Positions 11,751 to 22,075 of a stretch of DNA of 64,000 nt are shown here, piece by piece. The stretch is from assembly GCA_037044905.1 (NCBI GenBank), contig JBAOKB010000176.1, positions 53,964 to 117,963 on the forward strand, given 5' to 3'. Positions within the stretch are counted from its first letter, which is position 1. Every line of letters begins with the position of its first letter. This DNA is from Hortaea werneckii (taxonomy: Eukaryota > Ascomycota > Dothideomycetes > Mycosphaerellales > Teratosphaeriaceae). The notes below the pieces were generated by a model, which searched no databases, was not told the origin of the DNA, and was given only the letters and a program-made list of their open reading frames with translations. The translations under genes were made by a program, and so were the position numbers.

Positions 11751-12839
11751 ATGGTTTCAGTCATCGACAAAGCCAGGTCAGCGCTCGGCATGAAGCACGA
11801 CGAACTTGACATGCTCGGGCACAAGATCGGGAGTACAGGCTACGGACTCATGGGTCTGACCTGGCGAGCCAACCCTCCGTCCCAGGAACAATCATTTGCT
11901 GCTATGAAGGAGAGCCTGAAGCACGGCGCCAATTTCTGGAACGGTGGCGAAATCTACGGCAATGCCGAGCGCAACAGCCTTCACCTTCTACGGGAGTATT
12001 TCGAAAAGTACCCAGAAGACGTCAAGAAGATTGTCATTTCCATCAAAGGCGGATGTGAGGTCAACGTTCTCAAGCCAAATGGTAGCGAGGAGAACACACG
12101 GAGGAGTATCAACGAATGTATTGAGCAGCTGGGAAAGGTTGGCAAGAAACTGGATCTATGGGAGTCAGCTCGTGTTGATCCGGAGACGCCCATCGAGATC
12201 ACCATGCGCACCGCGAAGGAGTTCGTAGACGCTGGTAAGCTCGGGGGTATTTCGCTCTCGGAGTGCTCGGCGGATACGATTAGGCGAGCAAGCAACGTGG
12301 CGAAGATCGAGGCCGTGGAGGTCGAATTCTCCCTTTGGGCAACCGAGATTCTCGACAACGGCGTGGCGCAAGCGTGCGCCGAGCTGGGAATTCCTATAGT
12401 TGCCTATTCGCCGCTAGGAAGGGGCTTCCTAACCGGGCAGATCAAGAGTCTGGATGATATTCCAGAGGACGACATGAGAAGGCACTTGCCACGCTTTCAG
12501 CCGGAGAACTTCGACGCGAACATCAAGCTTGTGGATGACCTTCAGCAACTTGCAGACAAGAAAGGTTGCACGCCTGGTCAGATTGCAACGAGCTGGATCA
12601 AGGCGAAGAGTGGCAAGAATGGGCTGCCAGTCTTTATACCGATCCCGGGCGCTACTACTCCTGAGCGTGTGGCTGAAAACTGCGTTGACGTCGATTTGAG
12701 CGATGCGGATGTCAAGGAGATTGACAGTCTGCTTGAGAAGGTTGAAGTCAAGGGGGAGAGGTATGGTGGAGTGCAACTAAAGCTGGCTTTTGGGAGTACA
12801 CCCCCATTGAAGGAGTGGAAGTCAGGTGGCGATTTGTAG
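11751..12839 (+). CDS. Aldo/keto reductase, pyridoxal reductase (Plr1) type
   Basis: A single exon of 362 residues from ATG 11751. It is an AKR (beta/alpha)8 barrel: STGYGLMGLTWR at the first strand, GANFWNGGEIYG around the catalytic Tyr, and the Lys of ISIKGG. The C-terminal NADPH-binding part carries VAYSPLGRGFLTGQI and IPIPGATTPERVAEN. The overall pattern is that of fungal pyridoxal reductases (S. pombe Plr1 type), which reduce pyridoxal to pyridoxine with NADPH in the cytosol. The catalytic Asp position of classical AKRs reads Asn here (FWNGGE); I believe this occurs in other members of this fungal branch. Substrate is inferred from family only. Confidence 0.85.
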   Translation: MVSVIDKARSALGMKHDELDMLGHKIGSTGYGLMGLTWRANPPSQEQSFAAMKESLKHGANFWNGGEIYGNAERNSLHLLREYFEKYPEDVKKIVISIKGGCEVNVLKPNGSEENTRRSINECIEQLGKVGKKLDLWESARVDPETPIEITMRTAKEFVDAGKLGGISLSECSADTIRRASNVAKIEAVEVEFSLWATEILDNGVAQACAELGIPIVAYSPLGRGFLTGQIKSLDDIPEDDMRRHLPRFQPENFDANIKLVDDLQQLADKKGCTPGQIATSWIKAKSGKNGLPVFIPIPGATTPERVAENCVDVDLSDADVKEIDSLLEKVEVKGERYGGVQLKLAFGSTPPLKEWKSGGDL

Positions 12840-13617
12840 TTGGCGAGGTGTATCGCCGAAGAAGACTGCGATTCTCCTAATGAAGTTGGTTGGCCAGTGA
12901 AGGTGGCGATAGGAGGGAAGCTTGGAGCGTGGTTGGGAGTTTGGCTTGGCACGGGCGGGGCCGAAAGCTCAAAGTGAACAACAATAGGAAGCACGCTTGG
13001 CACCCTCCTCCTCTCAATAGCAATAGCCTCAATGATCACCATATCATCTGCGCCAATTAATTCGACCCGGGTTGCGACCTGGATGTCATCCAATATGGAG
13101 CGATATGACTGGCTCGCTGTAGTATGACGAGCGGCTCTAGCGCCGGTCGAACATGCGATCGGACGACTGTCGCAGCGGTCTACGTCGCGTGCCCTGTCGG
13201 AAGCTTGAATAGGAAGCGACAATAGGAGCAACCGACAATACCAAACTCAACAGTGAATGTGGGCACAATATGCAAGGCTGCCACCGCTACTTGCTATTGA
13301 TGTACGAGTAGAGGCTTGACTTTCTATTTATTTCTTTCTCTCTTCTGCCTTGCTGCGACAACTGAACCTCACCATCAAACGTCTTCAACTTGAGAAGAAT
13401 ACCTTGTGCTTCTGACTCCCTTGCGAGTGGACTGAACCATCTGATAAGGAATCATAAGCCTTCTGATAACATTCGTCTGCAACGACTTCGACAGCCGAAA
13501 CCAAAGCCGGTCAAACGATCCTGTGCCTGCAGTGTCGACGGAGCACGCCGACAAACGTCAATCCGACTATATTACCGTCCCCTGGTACCTTCACAGCCAA
13601 ACGCAACATCTTCCGAG
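12840..13617 (+). other. Intergenic; upstream region of the 13618 gene
   Basis: About 780 bp. A minus-strand open frame overlaps the reductase 3' end but looks like a shadow. The segment 13318-13345 is pyrimidine-rich (tttctatttatttctttctc), typical of a fungal core promoter. The frame of the next gene is open from 13390, but the first ATG with a conserved-looking protein is 13618. Confidence 0.4.
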
Positions 13618-14322
13618 ATGGATTCTCTGGCCCAGCTCTCCCAAAAGGTCAATACGGAGCAGACAACCCAGTCTCTTTACCAACAATTACATCAACAGCA
13701 ACCCACGCCTCACTCCGCCCCGCCACCATACATGCCATCAGAACACGACGACTACGAAGACGACTCTGACGAAGACGCTGACGAAGACAACGAACCCATG
13801 CACCACCACCCTACTCCCCCTTCACCCCTCAAACTCACCCTCAATGCCGCCCACAACATCCAAGGCTGCAACAACCTGGTCCCGACTTCCCCCTCCCCCC
13901 TCGCGGACGCCACCCGCTTCAGCACCCTCCTCCTCGCCGCCGTCCAACAACTCAACGCTGCTGCTGCTGCTGCTGCTGCTTCCGAGCCGCCGTCCCACCC
14001 CTTTCCTTCTTCCTCCCGAAGATCCCCTGCCTCAAAACGAGCCCCACTCAGCGTCGATCTCACGATCAACTGCGGCATCACCATCGTCGGGGACCGGAAT
14101 GTCGTCGGCAATGTCTGTCTGAAACCCAAGGCGCCTGCGCAGGCTTTTGCTGGGCCTGCTGCGGCTCATCCCTCGACTTCTACTGCGAATGCTGCGACTG
14201 CTGGGGCGGGCACGGCGGCGGCGACGCCGGATCATGCGGTTGTTGGGGCGAAGAGGAAGGTTGAAGCAGATGGTGATGTGGGCGGTGAAGGGCGGTGGGC
14301 GAAGAAAGTTGCTACGGGTTGA
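13618..14322 (+). CDS. Uncharacterised acidic/low-complexity fungal protein
   Basis: A single exon of 234 residues from ATG 13618. It opens MDSLAQLSQKVNTEQTTQSL, followed by an acidic run (DDYEDDSDEDADEDNE), an Ala-8 run (residues about 119-126) encoded by a GCT/GCC repeat, and a compact motif LTINCGITIVGDRNVVGN near residues 160-178. It ends with a basic tail. The DRNVVGN-type motif looks conserved rather than random, so I think the gene is real, but I do not know the family or function. It may be nuclear (KRKVE, KK tail). It converges on the Snf5 gene. Confidence 0.6.
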   Translation: MDSLAQLSQKVNTEQTTQSLYQQLHQQQPTPHSAPPPYMPSEHDDYEDDSDEDADEDNEPMHHHPTPPSPLKLTLNAAHNIQGCNNLVPTSPSPLADATRFSTLLLAAVQQLNAAAAAAAASEPPSHPFPSSSRRSPASKRAPLSVDLTINCGITIVGDRNVVGNVCLKPKAPAQAFAGPAAAHPSTSTANAATAGAGTAAATPDHAVVGAKRKVEADGDVGGEGRWAKKVATG

Positions 14323-14899
14323 AAGGGGTTTTACGAAATGGGTTTGCGATTTTTTGCTTTTTTTCTGGATTGCTTCGACGATGGGGCGGGTCCTTTACGA
14401 TGGGGCGTCAGATGGAATCTTACGGTGTCTCTTATCGAGAGGATTGTTGATGTTATGTTCTTCTCTTTGCTGGGAGTGATACGGATGTGAAACGGACTAG
14501 GGCCTGTGAGCATTTCACTACTCTTCTATGGTATCACTTAGCGTTGTAGCACTGATCAATGCAAAAATGTCAATCGCATCTGATTTCACATGGAGGGAGA
14601 CAATAGTGGGATGGTCATGACTTGGGTATCACATCTCGTACAATACGGTAAATTACATGCGAATTCTCCTTCCCCTCCTCTTGAATGCATCAAGCTCTAC
14701 GCAAGAAAGAACTCAACCGATTGCTTTTTTCCGGACCAGACGACCTCTCTCGCTTCACTACGCTGAAAGAAACGACAAATTTGTAACGCGAGATCGGAAA
14801 GCCAGCAGGAAAAAAGGTCTTCCTTCACATCGTATACAACCTCTGCAACAACAACGGCGGCGGCGGCGGCTGAGCCGTAGGACGACCCGGCACAGATCC
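14323..14899. other. Intergenic between convergent genes
   Basis: About 580 bp between two convergent stop codons. T-rich stretches at 14349-14364 probably serve 3' end formation. No gene seen. Confidence 0.5.
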
Positions 14900-17348
14900 C
14901 TAATCCGTCCGGTCCTGCGACTGCGGCGTTTGCTGCCCTTGCTGCTGTTGACTATTCTGCATTGCGCTCTGCCGCTTCCCATAACCCGCGCTAAGATAAC
15001 TACCCACGCCCGCTGCGCCCGGGTAGTTCCCTCCGCTCCCCGTGTGCCCTTCGGCCGCGAGCCGGCGTTCGCGGTATTTGCGCCCGTTGATGATGTTCTG
15101 TAAGCGTTTGCGTTCGCGCGGTTCGGTGATCTTGGTCCAGTCTAGGTCTTCGCCTGGTTCGGCGTAGTTGACGATGTCGGCCATGGTGCTTGCACTGATT
15201 TGGCCTTGCCCGCCGGTGCCGGTGTATAGGTGGCTGCTTGGGTTGATGTCGCCGAGGTCGGCTCTGCTTTGTCTTGGAGGCGGAGGGGTTGCGGTAGGGA
15301 AAGAAGCGACGTCGGATTGGATGGTCGCCAATCTCGGTGCGGCTGGGGGCGGCGGTGGAGGGTAGGAGACCGGCATGTTGGCTTCGCGTGTAGCCTGGTT
15401 TCGTTCGCCCATGAACAGATTGTGGTTCCACGGTGGCAACCGCTTGTCTCGCTCGTACAGCAAGCCGCAATTATGGCATAGAGTACGTGACCCGGCAGGC
15501 CCGTCACGAACTCCCCATACGGCTGTACCCCAGACTTTGCAGTGGCTACAATGCCAGTACTGCCGCTCTCCTTCTGACAGTTGCTGAGTCGATCCACCGA
15601 AACCTGCCACTTCTGGCGTGTCGCGACCAATCGGCGAAAGACTTCGGAATCGCCGTTTCTTCTTCGATCGCTCGCCTCTGCCCATCCTTTCGTCCTCGCC
15701 ACCGCCATTTGCCTGCGCTTGTGACGATCCCAGACCACCTGAAAAGTAATCGCTGTACCCGCCTCCTTGCGTCTGAATCGCGTAGCTGGTGGTGAATTTG
15801 GCCGTCTCTCGTCGTGCTCTTCGTAGCTGTCGCTCACGCTCGCCCTCCCGCTTCTCGATCTCCTCTTTACTGAGCACTTCGATCTTAGGCTCCCAATCAT
15901 AACCTAGTGCGTCCTCATCGAACCTCCAGCCTGCTCCGACACCCAGTGCAGATTCTGCTGTGCCATGATATTCACATGCCTCGTTCTCAACTACACCCCA
16001 ACCGTCGACACCACTGTTGACCACACCCGCAAGGCTGCCGCCATTATCAATCATGTCCTTTTTGAGCCGCAAACTGGCCTCGTAGATTGCGTGTGCCATC
16101 CCTGGTACCCATTCTCCAGAGAGTGCCAAGTCTGCACATGTTTGCTTCGCAAAAATCTCGGCAAAGCCAGGAGGATGCAGCAGAGACCATTCGAATTTGT
16201 CGGTGTAAAGCCTGTTTTGGAGGTTGATGGAAAGAGTGAGGACGCAACGATGGGTGTCAGGCGGATTCAGAACGTAGTTTGCGGCAGGGTCACGTGGTAT
16301 AGGTTCAGCTTTCGCTGCGAAAGCGGGAGTGCTTGCTCCGTTGACCATGGGTGTGGATGCCCCTGACGAAGCATGAATACCGTTCGTTTGGGGAGGCTGA
16401 AGTAGCCCGCCGGCGTTTGGCGTTGCAGCCTGCGCCGGTGTACCTGTCTCCTCTCTCGAAAGACCTGGCCGTATGGAAGGTGTCGCTGCGCCCGTGCCCG
16501 GTTGCTGCTGATTTACAATGCTAGGTTGGAAGAGGGGATGTAAGGCCGTGGAGGCATGCTCTTCCAATTGCTGCCGGATGCTGTTCGCGATCTCTTGCAC
16601 CATGGCCTGCTTTCGCTGGACTGGAAAGTCCAATTCATCTACGAAGGTCTTCGCGAACTGATCGGGCGTGATGAGGGCCTCGTGCAGATTCCATAAGAAG
16701 CTGTCCTTCAGTCGGTACTGCGGCGTAGGTTCCGGCGCCTTGTATGCGGGCAGATTCTCGTCGATACCGAAATCCTTGGCATTGTTTGGGGTCGGGAGTG
16801 CAGCCTCGGGGCGAAAAGGAGAAATATCCAAGTCGATTCTGATGGGTATAAGCGTGGTGGGAAGAGCGGATTGGGTGTGCATCTGCTTCTCGGTCAAGAC
16901 CCTTTTGGGCTTGCCCATCCACTCTCGCCATATGCCTTGCACGTCCACCGGGGCATGCGCCTCTTTGCCCAGCTCCTTTTGGGTTGCTGCCTTGTCCTTG
17001 TCTGCACCATCCTGAGCCTCACGCCTGGGTTGTGTCCTGAGACCGGTGCCACGCCTTGGCGCATCCGAGTCCTCGATGCTCTCGTCGTCGAACTCCTCGG
17101 CGTAATTGATTGCGGTCGTGCCACGTTTGGTCGTTCGCATAGGCGGGGCGGCATTCTGCTGCTGCACCGGGGTGAGGAGGGAGTTGCCATAAGTACGGAT
17201 GCGCGGGGCGTAGCTCGAGACGAAAGCCTGGGGGCAGTCGCGGCGCTGGAGTGGATGTCAGTCAGTCATTTGAGTGCGACGGCTGGAAAGCGAAGTGGCG
17301 GCTGATGGTCGCTCGGAGAATGAGCGGTCGTACCTGAGCGTTCAGCAT
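14900..17348 (-). CDS. snf5: SWI/SNF-RSC subunit Snf5/Sfh1 with C-terminal GATA-type zinc finger
   Basis: A micro-exon 17348-17334 (MLNAQ), an 88-bp intron (GTACGA...CCAG) and a main exon 17245-14900 give 786 residues. The join restores RRDCPQAFVSSYAPRIRTYG, the expected N terminus. The first SNF5 repeat starts around LIPIRIDLDISPFR and contains the DSFLWNLHEALITPDQFAKT block. The second includes LTLSINLQNRLYTDKFEWSL and ends near HAIYEASLRLKKD. A Cys4 finger (HCSHCKVWGTAVW...CHNCGLLYERDKRLPPW) of GATA type follows, a fusion usual in filamentous fungi. The protein is a core subunit of SWI/SNF-class nucleosome remodellers. I cannot tell Snf5 (SWI/SNF) from Sfh1 (RSC) on sequence alone; Gln- and Pro-rich linkers are present. 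The start rests on the micro-exon. Confidence 0.92.
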
Positions 17349-18760
17349 CTTGGGCTTGGCTGCCGGCGAGACCTCAAGGGTCTGCCCGTGATTTCCGGTA
17401 TTGCTAGCAATCCAGTCGCGAAAGGGATGTGGTGCGCGGAGCGGGCTTCTCTACGACGATATGGGTATCATCGGAGTCGCAACAAGGCGGCGAACAAGGT
17501 AGGCAATATTTCGTGGGCGGAAGGTGGCGCTGGCGGACGTGCTGCAGCTGCGACGCGAAAGTGGTGATCGTCTGGAGCTTCGCGCGCGTTGGTCGACGTG
17601 GAGACTCTGGACTTTTGGGAGGTTTGACGTGTGTGAGAGACGGGAAAGCGCGGAACAATGACTGGTGCCTGAGGCAGAAAATTGATCACCGGAAACACTT
17701 CGGGAATGGAGGTGACGGGGACCTGAGCTGGGCTGGGGTTTGTGGAGGGGGAGGGAGGGAGGGAGGGAGGGAGGGAACTGCCGACGCGGGCGCATCCACG
17801 ATTCACAACCCATCTGCTGCTGTATGCTTCCTCAATCACGCCCTTCAGCACACCTTACAGCACCATTTTTTTGCGTCTTCATTACTCAACACTCTCCATG
17901 GCCATTATGTACGTGTGGTATGGCATTTGAAGGAGCTAGAGAGTGGAGCTTGGCGCCATAAGGCTCCACCTGTCCAGCCATCGGAAAAGTGATGGAAGCG
18001 CTTGCACCTTGGACAAAGTGTTTCAGCTTGCACCCATGAGCGTCTCCTTAGATGCCGAGGAGCGAATGAAATTTTCGCAATAATAAAGACTCTATACTCC
18101 CCTGACCGTCTTTCCCCCCTCCCCCTGCCCACGACTCTTTGGTTCTCTCGTCGCACCAATGCAGGCCCCCTTCCACCTTGCAGCAACCGCCCCCTTTCGA
18201 CCTGTTGCTTAACCAAAAGCTTGGCTCTCTGAAACGGGGCCAGTATGCACGACGAACCAATCAAGACAATCATCTGCTTGGACAAGACATTGTTTTCGCG
18301 CTCCGAATTCGAAGTGACACGGCGATTCGCCATTCACCAGCGCCGTCGAAACCGTCGTTCTTGTCAAAGCCGCTCGGCCTCAACGGCTTCGTGCCGATAA
18401 TATGATAAGAGACCTATTGTATCGCTTCAACGCCGAACCGGCCAAGCACCAGATTTTGGACGTGATCCGCACTCCACTCTGTTCATGTCACGGTAGGGGA
18501 CTTTAAAACCGCCTCGTCCCAAACCCCTTCTTCTTTTGTGTTTCCTTCCACACAGTTGATCACTCCAGTGCGAGACACTCCTACACTCCTTACTTACTTC
18601 AAGCCTGAGCTGCTGGCCAGTTCAGTACCCACAGTCCTTACAACAAACAAGACAGTCTTTACAAGCAACAACCGTCTCGCAATCTTTGATCGCTAAACGA
18701 AGACCACAACAGCACGATCCAATATCTGCAAACGTGTCCCGATTCAACTCTTCATCGAGA
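17349..18760. other. Shared divergent promoter region, snf5 and LPMO
   Basis: About 1.4 kb without a recognisable gene. It contains the GGGA microsatellite (17745-17776), a pyrimidine-rich stretch at 18108-18125 and a TATA-like ctttaaaa at 18500-18507, about 255 bp before the LPMO ATG. Several short open frames overlap the repeat in every frame and are artefacts of it. Confidence 0.5.
17745..17776 (+). repeat. (GGGA)n microsatellite
   Basis: A perfect run of about seven GGGA units flanked by more G-rich sequence (ggaggggg before it). All-purine strand; probably length-variable. It lies about 400 bp upstream of the snf5 start. Confidence 0.9.
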
Positions 18761-20191
18761 ATGTCGTTTGCTACCTTTGCCACCGTCGGCCTTGCGGCTT
18801 TCTCGACAATGGCTTCCGGCCACTTGATCATGCAGAATCCAGTACCCTTCGGTGTCGATTCTCTCAACAACTCTCCTCTTGTGGACGCGAAGCCTGGTAC
18901 CGCCCAGTCAGACTTTCCATGCAAGCAGCGTCCAGGTGTCTACGATATTACGGCTATGAACAATGTTCAGGTTGGCAAGCCTAACTTGATATCCTGGGAA
19001 GGCAGCGCATCTCACGGTGGCGGTACATGTCAGCTCGCTATCACGACCGACCTAGAACCGACGGCAAACACGACATTCAAGCTCATCCAGACTTACGAGG
19101 GTAACTGCCCAGTTGTCTCTAGCAACGGCAATACTGGCACTGATGATTACACCTGGAGTCTGCCGGAAGGTACACCTAACGGACGCCTTACCTTTGCCTG
19201 GTTGTGGTACAACCGCATCGGCAACCGAGAGCTCTACATGAACTGCGCGCCTCTCGACGTCACTGGCGGCAGCGATGATACCGAGTTTTACGACTCCCTA
19301 CCGAATGTGTACATCGTCAACATGCCCACGAGCGAATGTGAGATCCCAGAGACTACCAATGCAGAGATCCCTTATCCGGGCCAATACCTGCTCAAGAACC
19401 CAGACGCTTCATTTGCTGCGGCTTCTGGTCCGTCCTGTCAGGCATCTGCTGCTGCAATGACCGAGGGAGTCAAGGGCTACAAGAGCGCTACTGTGGAGAA
19501 TCTAGCGGCCACGCATGCTCCATCCTCGAACTATGATAGCACCGGTCCTGCTACTGGAGCTGCTACTCAATCTGCTCCCGCTACCAGCTCTTCTGCTGGG
19601 GACTACGGCGCTTCATCCGCACCTGCCTACACCTCCGCGGCTGCAACCCCAACCTCTGCTCCATCGCAATCAGGCTTCGTCACAGTCTCCTCGGCAGCAG
19701 CAAGCACTTCTTCCGCACCGGCAACCACCTCTGCTACTCCAGCTTCTACCTCCCAACCTAGCGCTCAAACGACCACCTCCTCCACCTCCGCAGCTGCCTC
19801 TCCCTCAAGCAGCAGCTCGCCCGGCAACACCTGCGAAGAGCAAGGCGCACTCATCTGCAGCGAGGACGGCGAGTCCTACGGCCTCTGCAACTTCGGCTCC
19901 GCCATCATGCAGCCCGTCGCGCCCGGCACGATCTGCTCCTACGGCCAGATCGTCAGGAGGCCTCAGACGAACGACGTCCCGCCCGGCAGCGTCTCCTGCT
20001 CCGAGCAAGGCGCGCTCGTCTGCAGTGCCGACGGCGAATTTTTCGGTCTTTGCGACTTTGGTTCCGCCGTCTTGCGTCCCGTCGCGGATGGGACTACGTG
20101 CTCTAATGGCTCCATCCAGGGGAAGCGGAGTGTGGAGAGGAGGCAGGTACATAGGCATAGGCATGGTGTGCATCATGCTAAGAATGTTTGA
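18761..20191 (+). CDS. Secreted AA11-type lytic polysaccharide monooxygenase with two C-terminal Cys modules
   Basis: A single exon of 476 residues from ATG 18761. The signal peptide (1-20) ends ...TMASG, leaving His21 as the mature N terminus; His21 and His85 (SASHGGGTC) would form the copper histidine brace. The HLIMQNPVPFG start and the SHGGGTCQLAIT block are the AA11 pattern, a fungal family that oxidatively cleaves chitin. A Ser/Thr/Ala/Pro linker (about 255-355) leads to two near-identical modules of about 40 residues: CEEQGALICSEDGESYG at about 358 and CSEQGALVCSADGEFFG at about 413. These resemble the X278-like modules attached to fungal chitin enzymes, presumably chitin-binding. It ends in a basic HRHRHG tail. 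Extracellular role in chitin remodelling or nutrition is inferred. Confidence 0.9.
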   Translation: MSFATFATVGLAAFSTMASGHLIMQNPVPFGVDSLNNSPLVDAKPGTAQSDFPCKQRPGVYDITAMNNVQVGKPNLISWEGSASHGGGTCQLAITTDLEPTANTTFKLIQTYEGNCPVVSSNGNTGTDDYTWSLPEGTPNGRLTFAWLWYNRIGNRELYMNCAPLDVTGGSDDTEFYDSLPNVYIVNMPTSECEIPETTNAEIPYPGQYLLKNPDASFAAASGPSCQASAAAMTEGVKGYKSATVENLAATHAPSSNYDSTGPATGAATQSAPATSSSAGDYGASSAPAYTSAAATPTSAPSQSGFVTVSSAAASTSSAPATTSATPASTSQPSAQTTTSSTSAAASPSSSSSPGNTCEEQGALICSEDGESYGLCNFGSAIMQPVAPGTICSYGQIVRRPQTNDVPPGSVSCSEQGALVCSADGEFFGLCDFGSAVLRPVADGTTCSNGSIQGKRSVERRQVHRHRHGVHHAKNV

Positions 20192-20817
20192 GGGGGTATT
20201 GTGGAATGATGGGATGGATGTTGTGTGTTAAAGCATCTCAGCATGATATGATGAGCGGGATGGCATCTTTTTTTGTTGGTTCTTTGCATAGCGTGGGTGT
20301 CTCAAGGGCCCCGATTTCCTGGCATTTGACGTGGCAGCGAAAGCCGTTGCTCTCGGAATGACGGCGGGCCGGAAAGAAAAGGCTCTACGAGGGCCTCGTG
20401 GAATGGCTTCGTACTTCGAGTAGACTTTGAATGCTTCACGGCAATGGAAAGTAGCGCTGTATCGTCACGAAAACTTCTATGAACAGAATACCTCCTGCCA
20501 GCAGAGTGGGATTTCCAACAGTTGTGGTGACCTCCCGACTCTCACTTCACAACTTGCCCAAAGTCTCGTGCCCCACCATCTCGGCTTCCGAACCAGGAAG
20601 CTGCGCGCAGAATGGCGCTAGTGTCTACGTGCCTGCAGGTCCCACGTCATTTGTCCTAAAGTCGCGTATTCTAGTGAAGCCAAATCCTGCAAGCTGTCAC
20701 CGCCTCCCCCAAAACGTTGTTGCACAGCCAAATGCAAACAACCTTAAAGAGAACCCAAAAAACTTCGGCTGTGAAACACTCGGCGCATGTGTCTGTAGGG
20801 TCCGCAAAACAACCATC
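20192..20817 (+). other. Intergenic, no gene recognised
   Basis: About 630 bp between the LPMO stop and the micro-exon of the next gene. Overlapping short frames at 20427-20883 show no family features; the latter part is the promoter and leader of the small membrane protein gene. Confidence 0.45.
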
Positions 20818-21506
20818 ATGGATGTAAGCTGCCTTCTTTCCCGCAATGGAAACTCTCAATATGTCCTACTACGAAGCTGCTAACTAACCATTGCACACTA
20901 CAGGCGTTCAAAGCCTACGCCTTTGGGACGGCAGGATACTGCTCCCTGCAAGCCTTGCCTCTGCTCCTAACCCCGAAACTCATCGTCTCCATGCTAGCCA
21001 AGGACGCCCGTCCCATCACCGACCTCGAAGCCTACCTTTCCCGCTCCCTTGCCCTCGCCTTACTCGCTTTCGCTCTGCTCGTCATCCTCCTCACCGGCGC
21101 CATCCCCTTAACTGGCGGCATTGAAGACCACGTCAAGGGCACGAATAGCGACGGTCTAAGCAAGGATCCCTACGCTTACCCGACCCTGCTCGTCACGACG
21201 GGATATCATGCCCTCACGGCTTTCTACCTGTACACGCAAGTCACAGGGCGATGGACGTTCGGGCTCGGCGCAGGCCTCATTTTCAGCTCCATCTTGTTCT
21301 GTCTAGGCGTGTGGGTCACGGTCTTTGGGAGCGAAAAGGGCCGGATATCTAAGACTACCGGCGCGGATAAGCGCACGAGTAATTTCCCTTTTGGCAATAC
21401 GGAGAGTGCGAAGAGTAAGAAGAAGGAGAGTAAGGAGGATAGGAAGGATGAGGCGAAGTCGGAGAGGAAGCGGAAAAGTGTGGCGAGGACTAGTTCGTGG
21501 CGGTAG
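20818..21506 (+). CDS. Small multi-pass membrane protein with charged tail
   Basis: A micro-exon 20818-20823 (ATG GAT), an 80-bp intron (GTAAGC, TAACTAAC branch, CAG) and an exon 20904-21506 give 202 residues. MDAFKAYAFGTAGYCSLQALPLLLTP is split by the intron after MD. About four hydrophobic segments follow: near residues 10-30, 47-70 (ALALLAFALLVILLTGAIPL), 92-112 and 117-137 (GLGAGLIFSSILFCLGVWVTV). The last 55 residues are almost entirely Lys/Glu/Arg/Ser. I believe this is a conserved fungal family of unknown function, possibly ER or mitochondrial. The two-codon first exon is supported by a good donor, branch site and acceptor. Confidence 0.75.
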
Positions 21507-22075
21507 TTTTTTTGCTTGAGCAGTTGGATTCTGTACTGACTTGAAAGTTGTCTATCAGACCAGAGCATGGAAATGATGTGATCCTACACTGTGCGTCTCT
21601 CTCGTGTGGCCAAGCATCTCGTTCACTTTTCAGGTTTGCAGGTCTATGGTTCTTTCCATATCCATTGGAACCTTCTTTCCCTCTCCCCCTGAAGGCAACG
21701 TGTGTCGCCTTTCGTTCCCCTGACGTTTGCGTGCAAACCACGTTTGCTACGACTCCATGTAGTGACTGGGAAATCATCGCACCCGACCTGTACATACGAG
21801 TCATGCAGGTACCTTCTCGTAGAGCCTGAAGGCTGCATTCACAACTGAGCTCCCAGGTATGATTAGTAAGCGGGACATTGGAGCTGTGGAGCTGCGCTGC
21901 GTAGTGGCTTCCGTGGGAAGTTCAACCACTTGCAATCGAAGAGTTCTCTTGCTTTTGTAAGCATCTCAGACGATCCATTGGCCGTATCCCATTCATAACA
22001 GTAAGCCTCAATGAAAAATTGGTGCCAGCGGGTCTTTTAAGATTCTTTCAGTTGGGTGTCTGCCATTCGCCTCTC
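21507..22075 (+). other. Intergenic; promoter of the Zn2Cys6 regulator
   Basis: About 570 bp with no gene seen. It marks the left border of the accessory cluster. Confidence 0.45.

Noticed and set aside
13390..13617. N-terminal extension of the 13618 gene by 76 codons
   Set aside because: The frame is open but opens without ATG, and the leader is not protein-like.
15142..15900. 252-codon minus-strand frame
   Set aside because: It lies inside the Snf5 gene in another frame and has an Arg/Ser-rich shadow composition.
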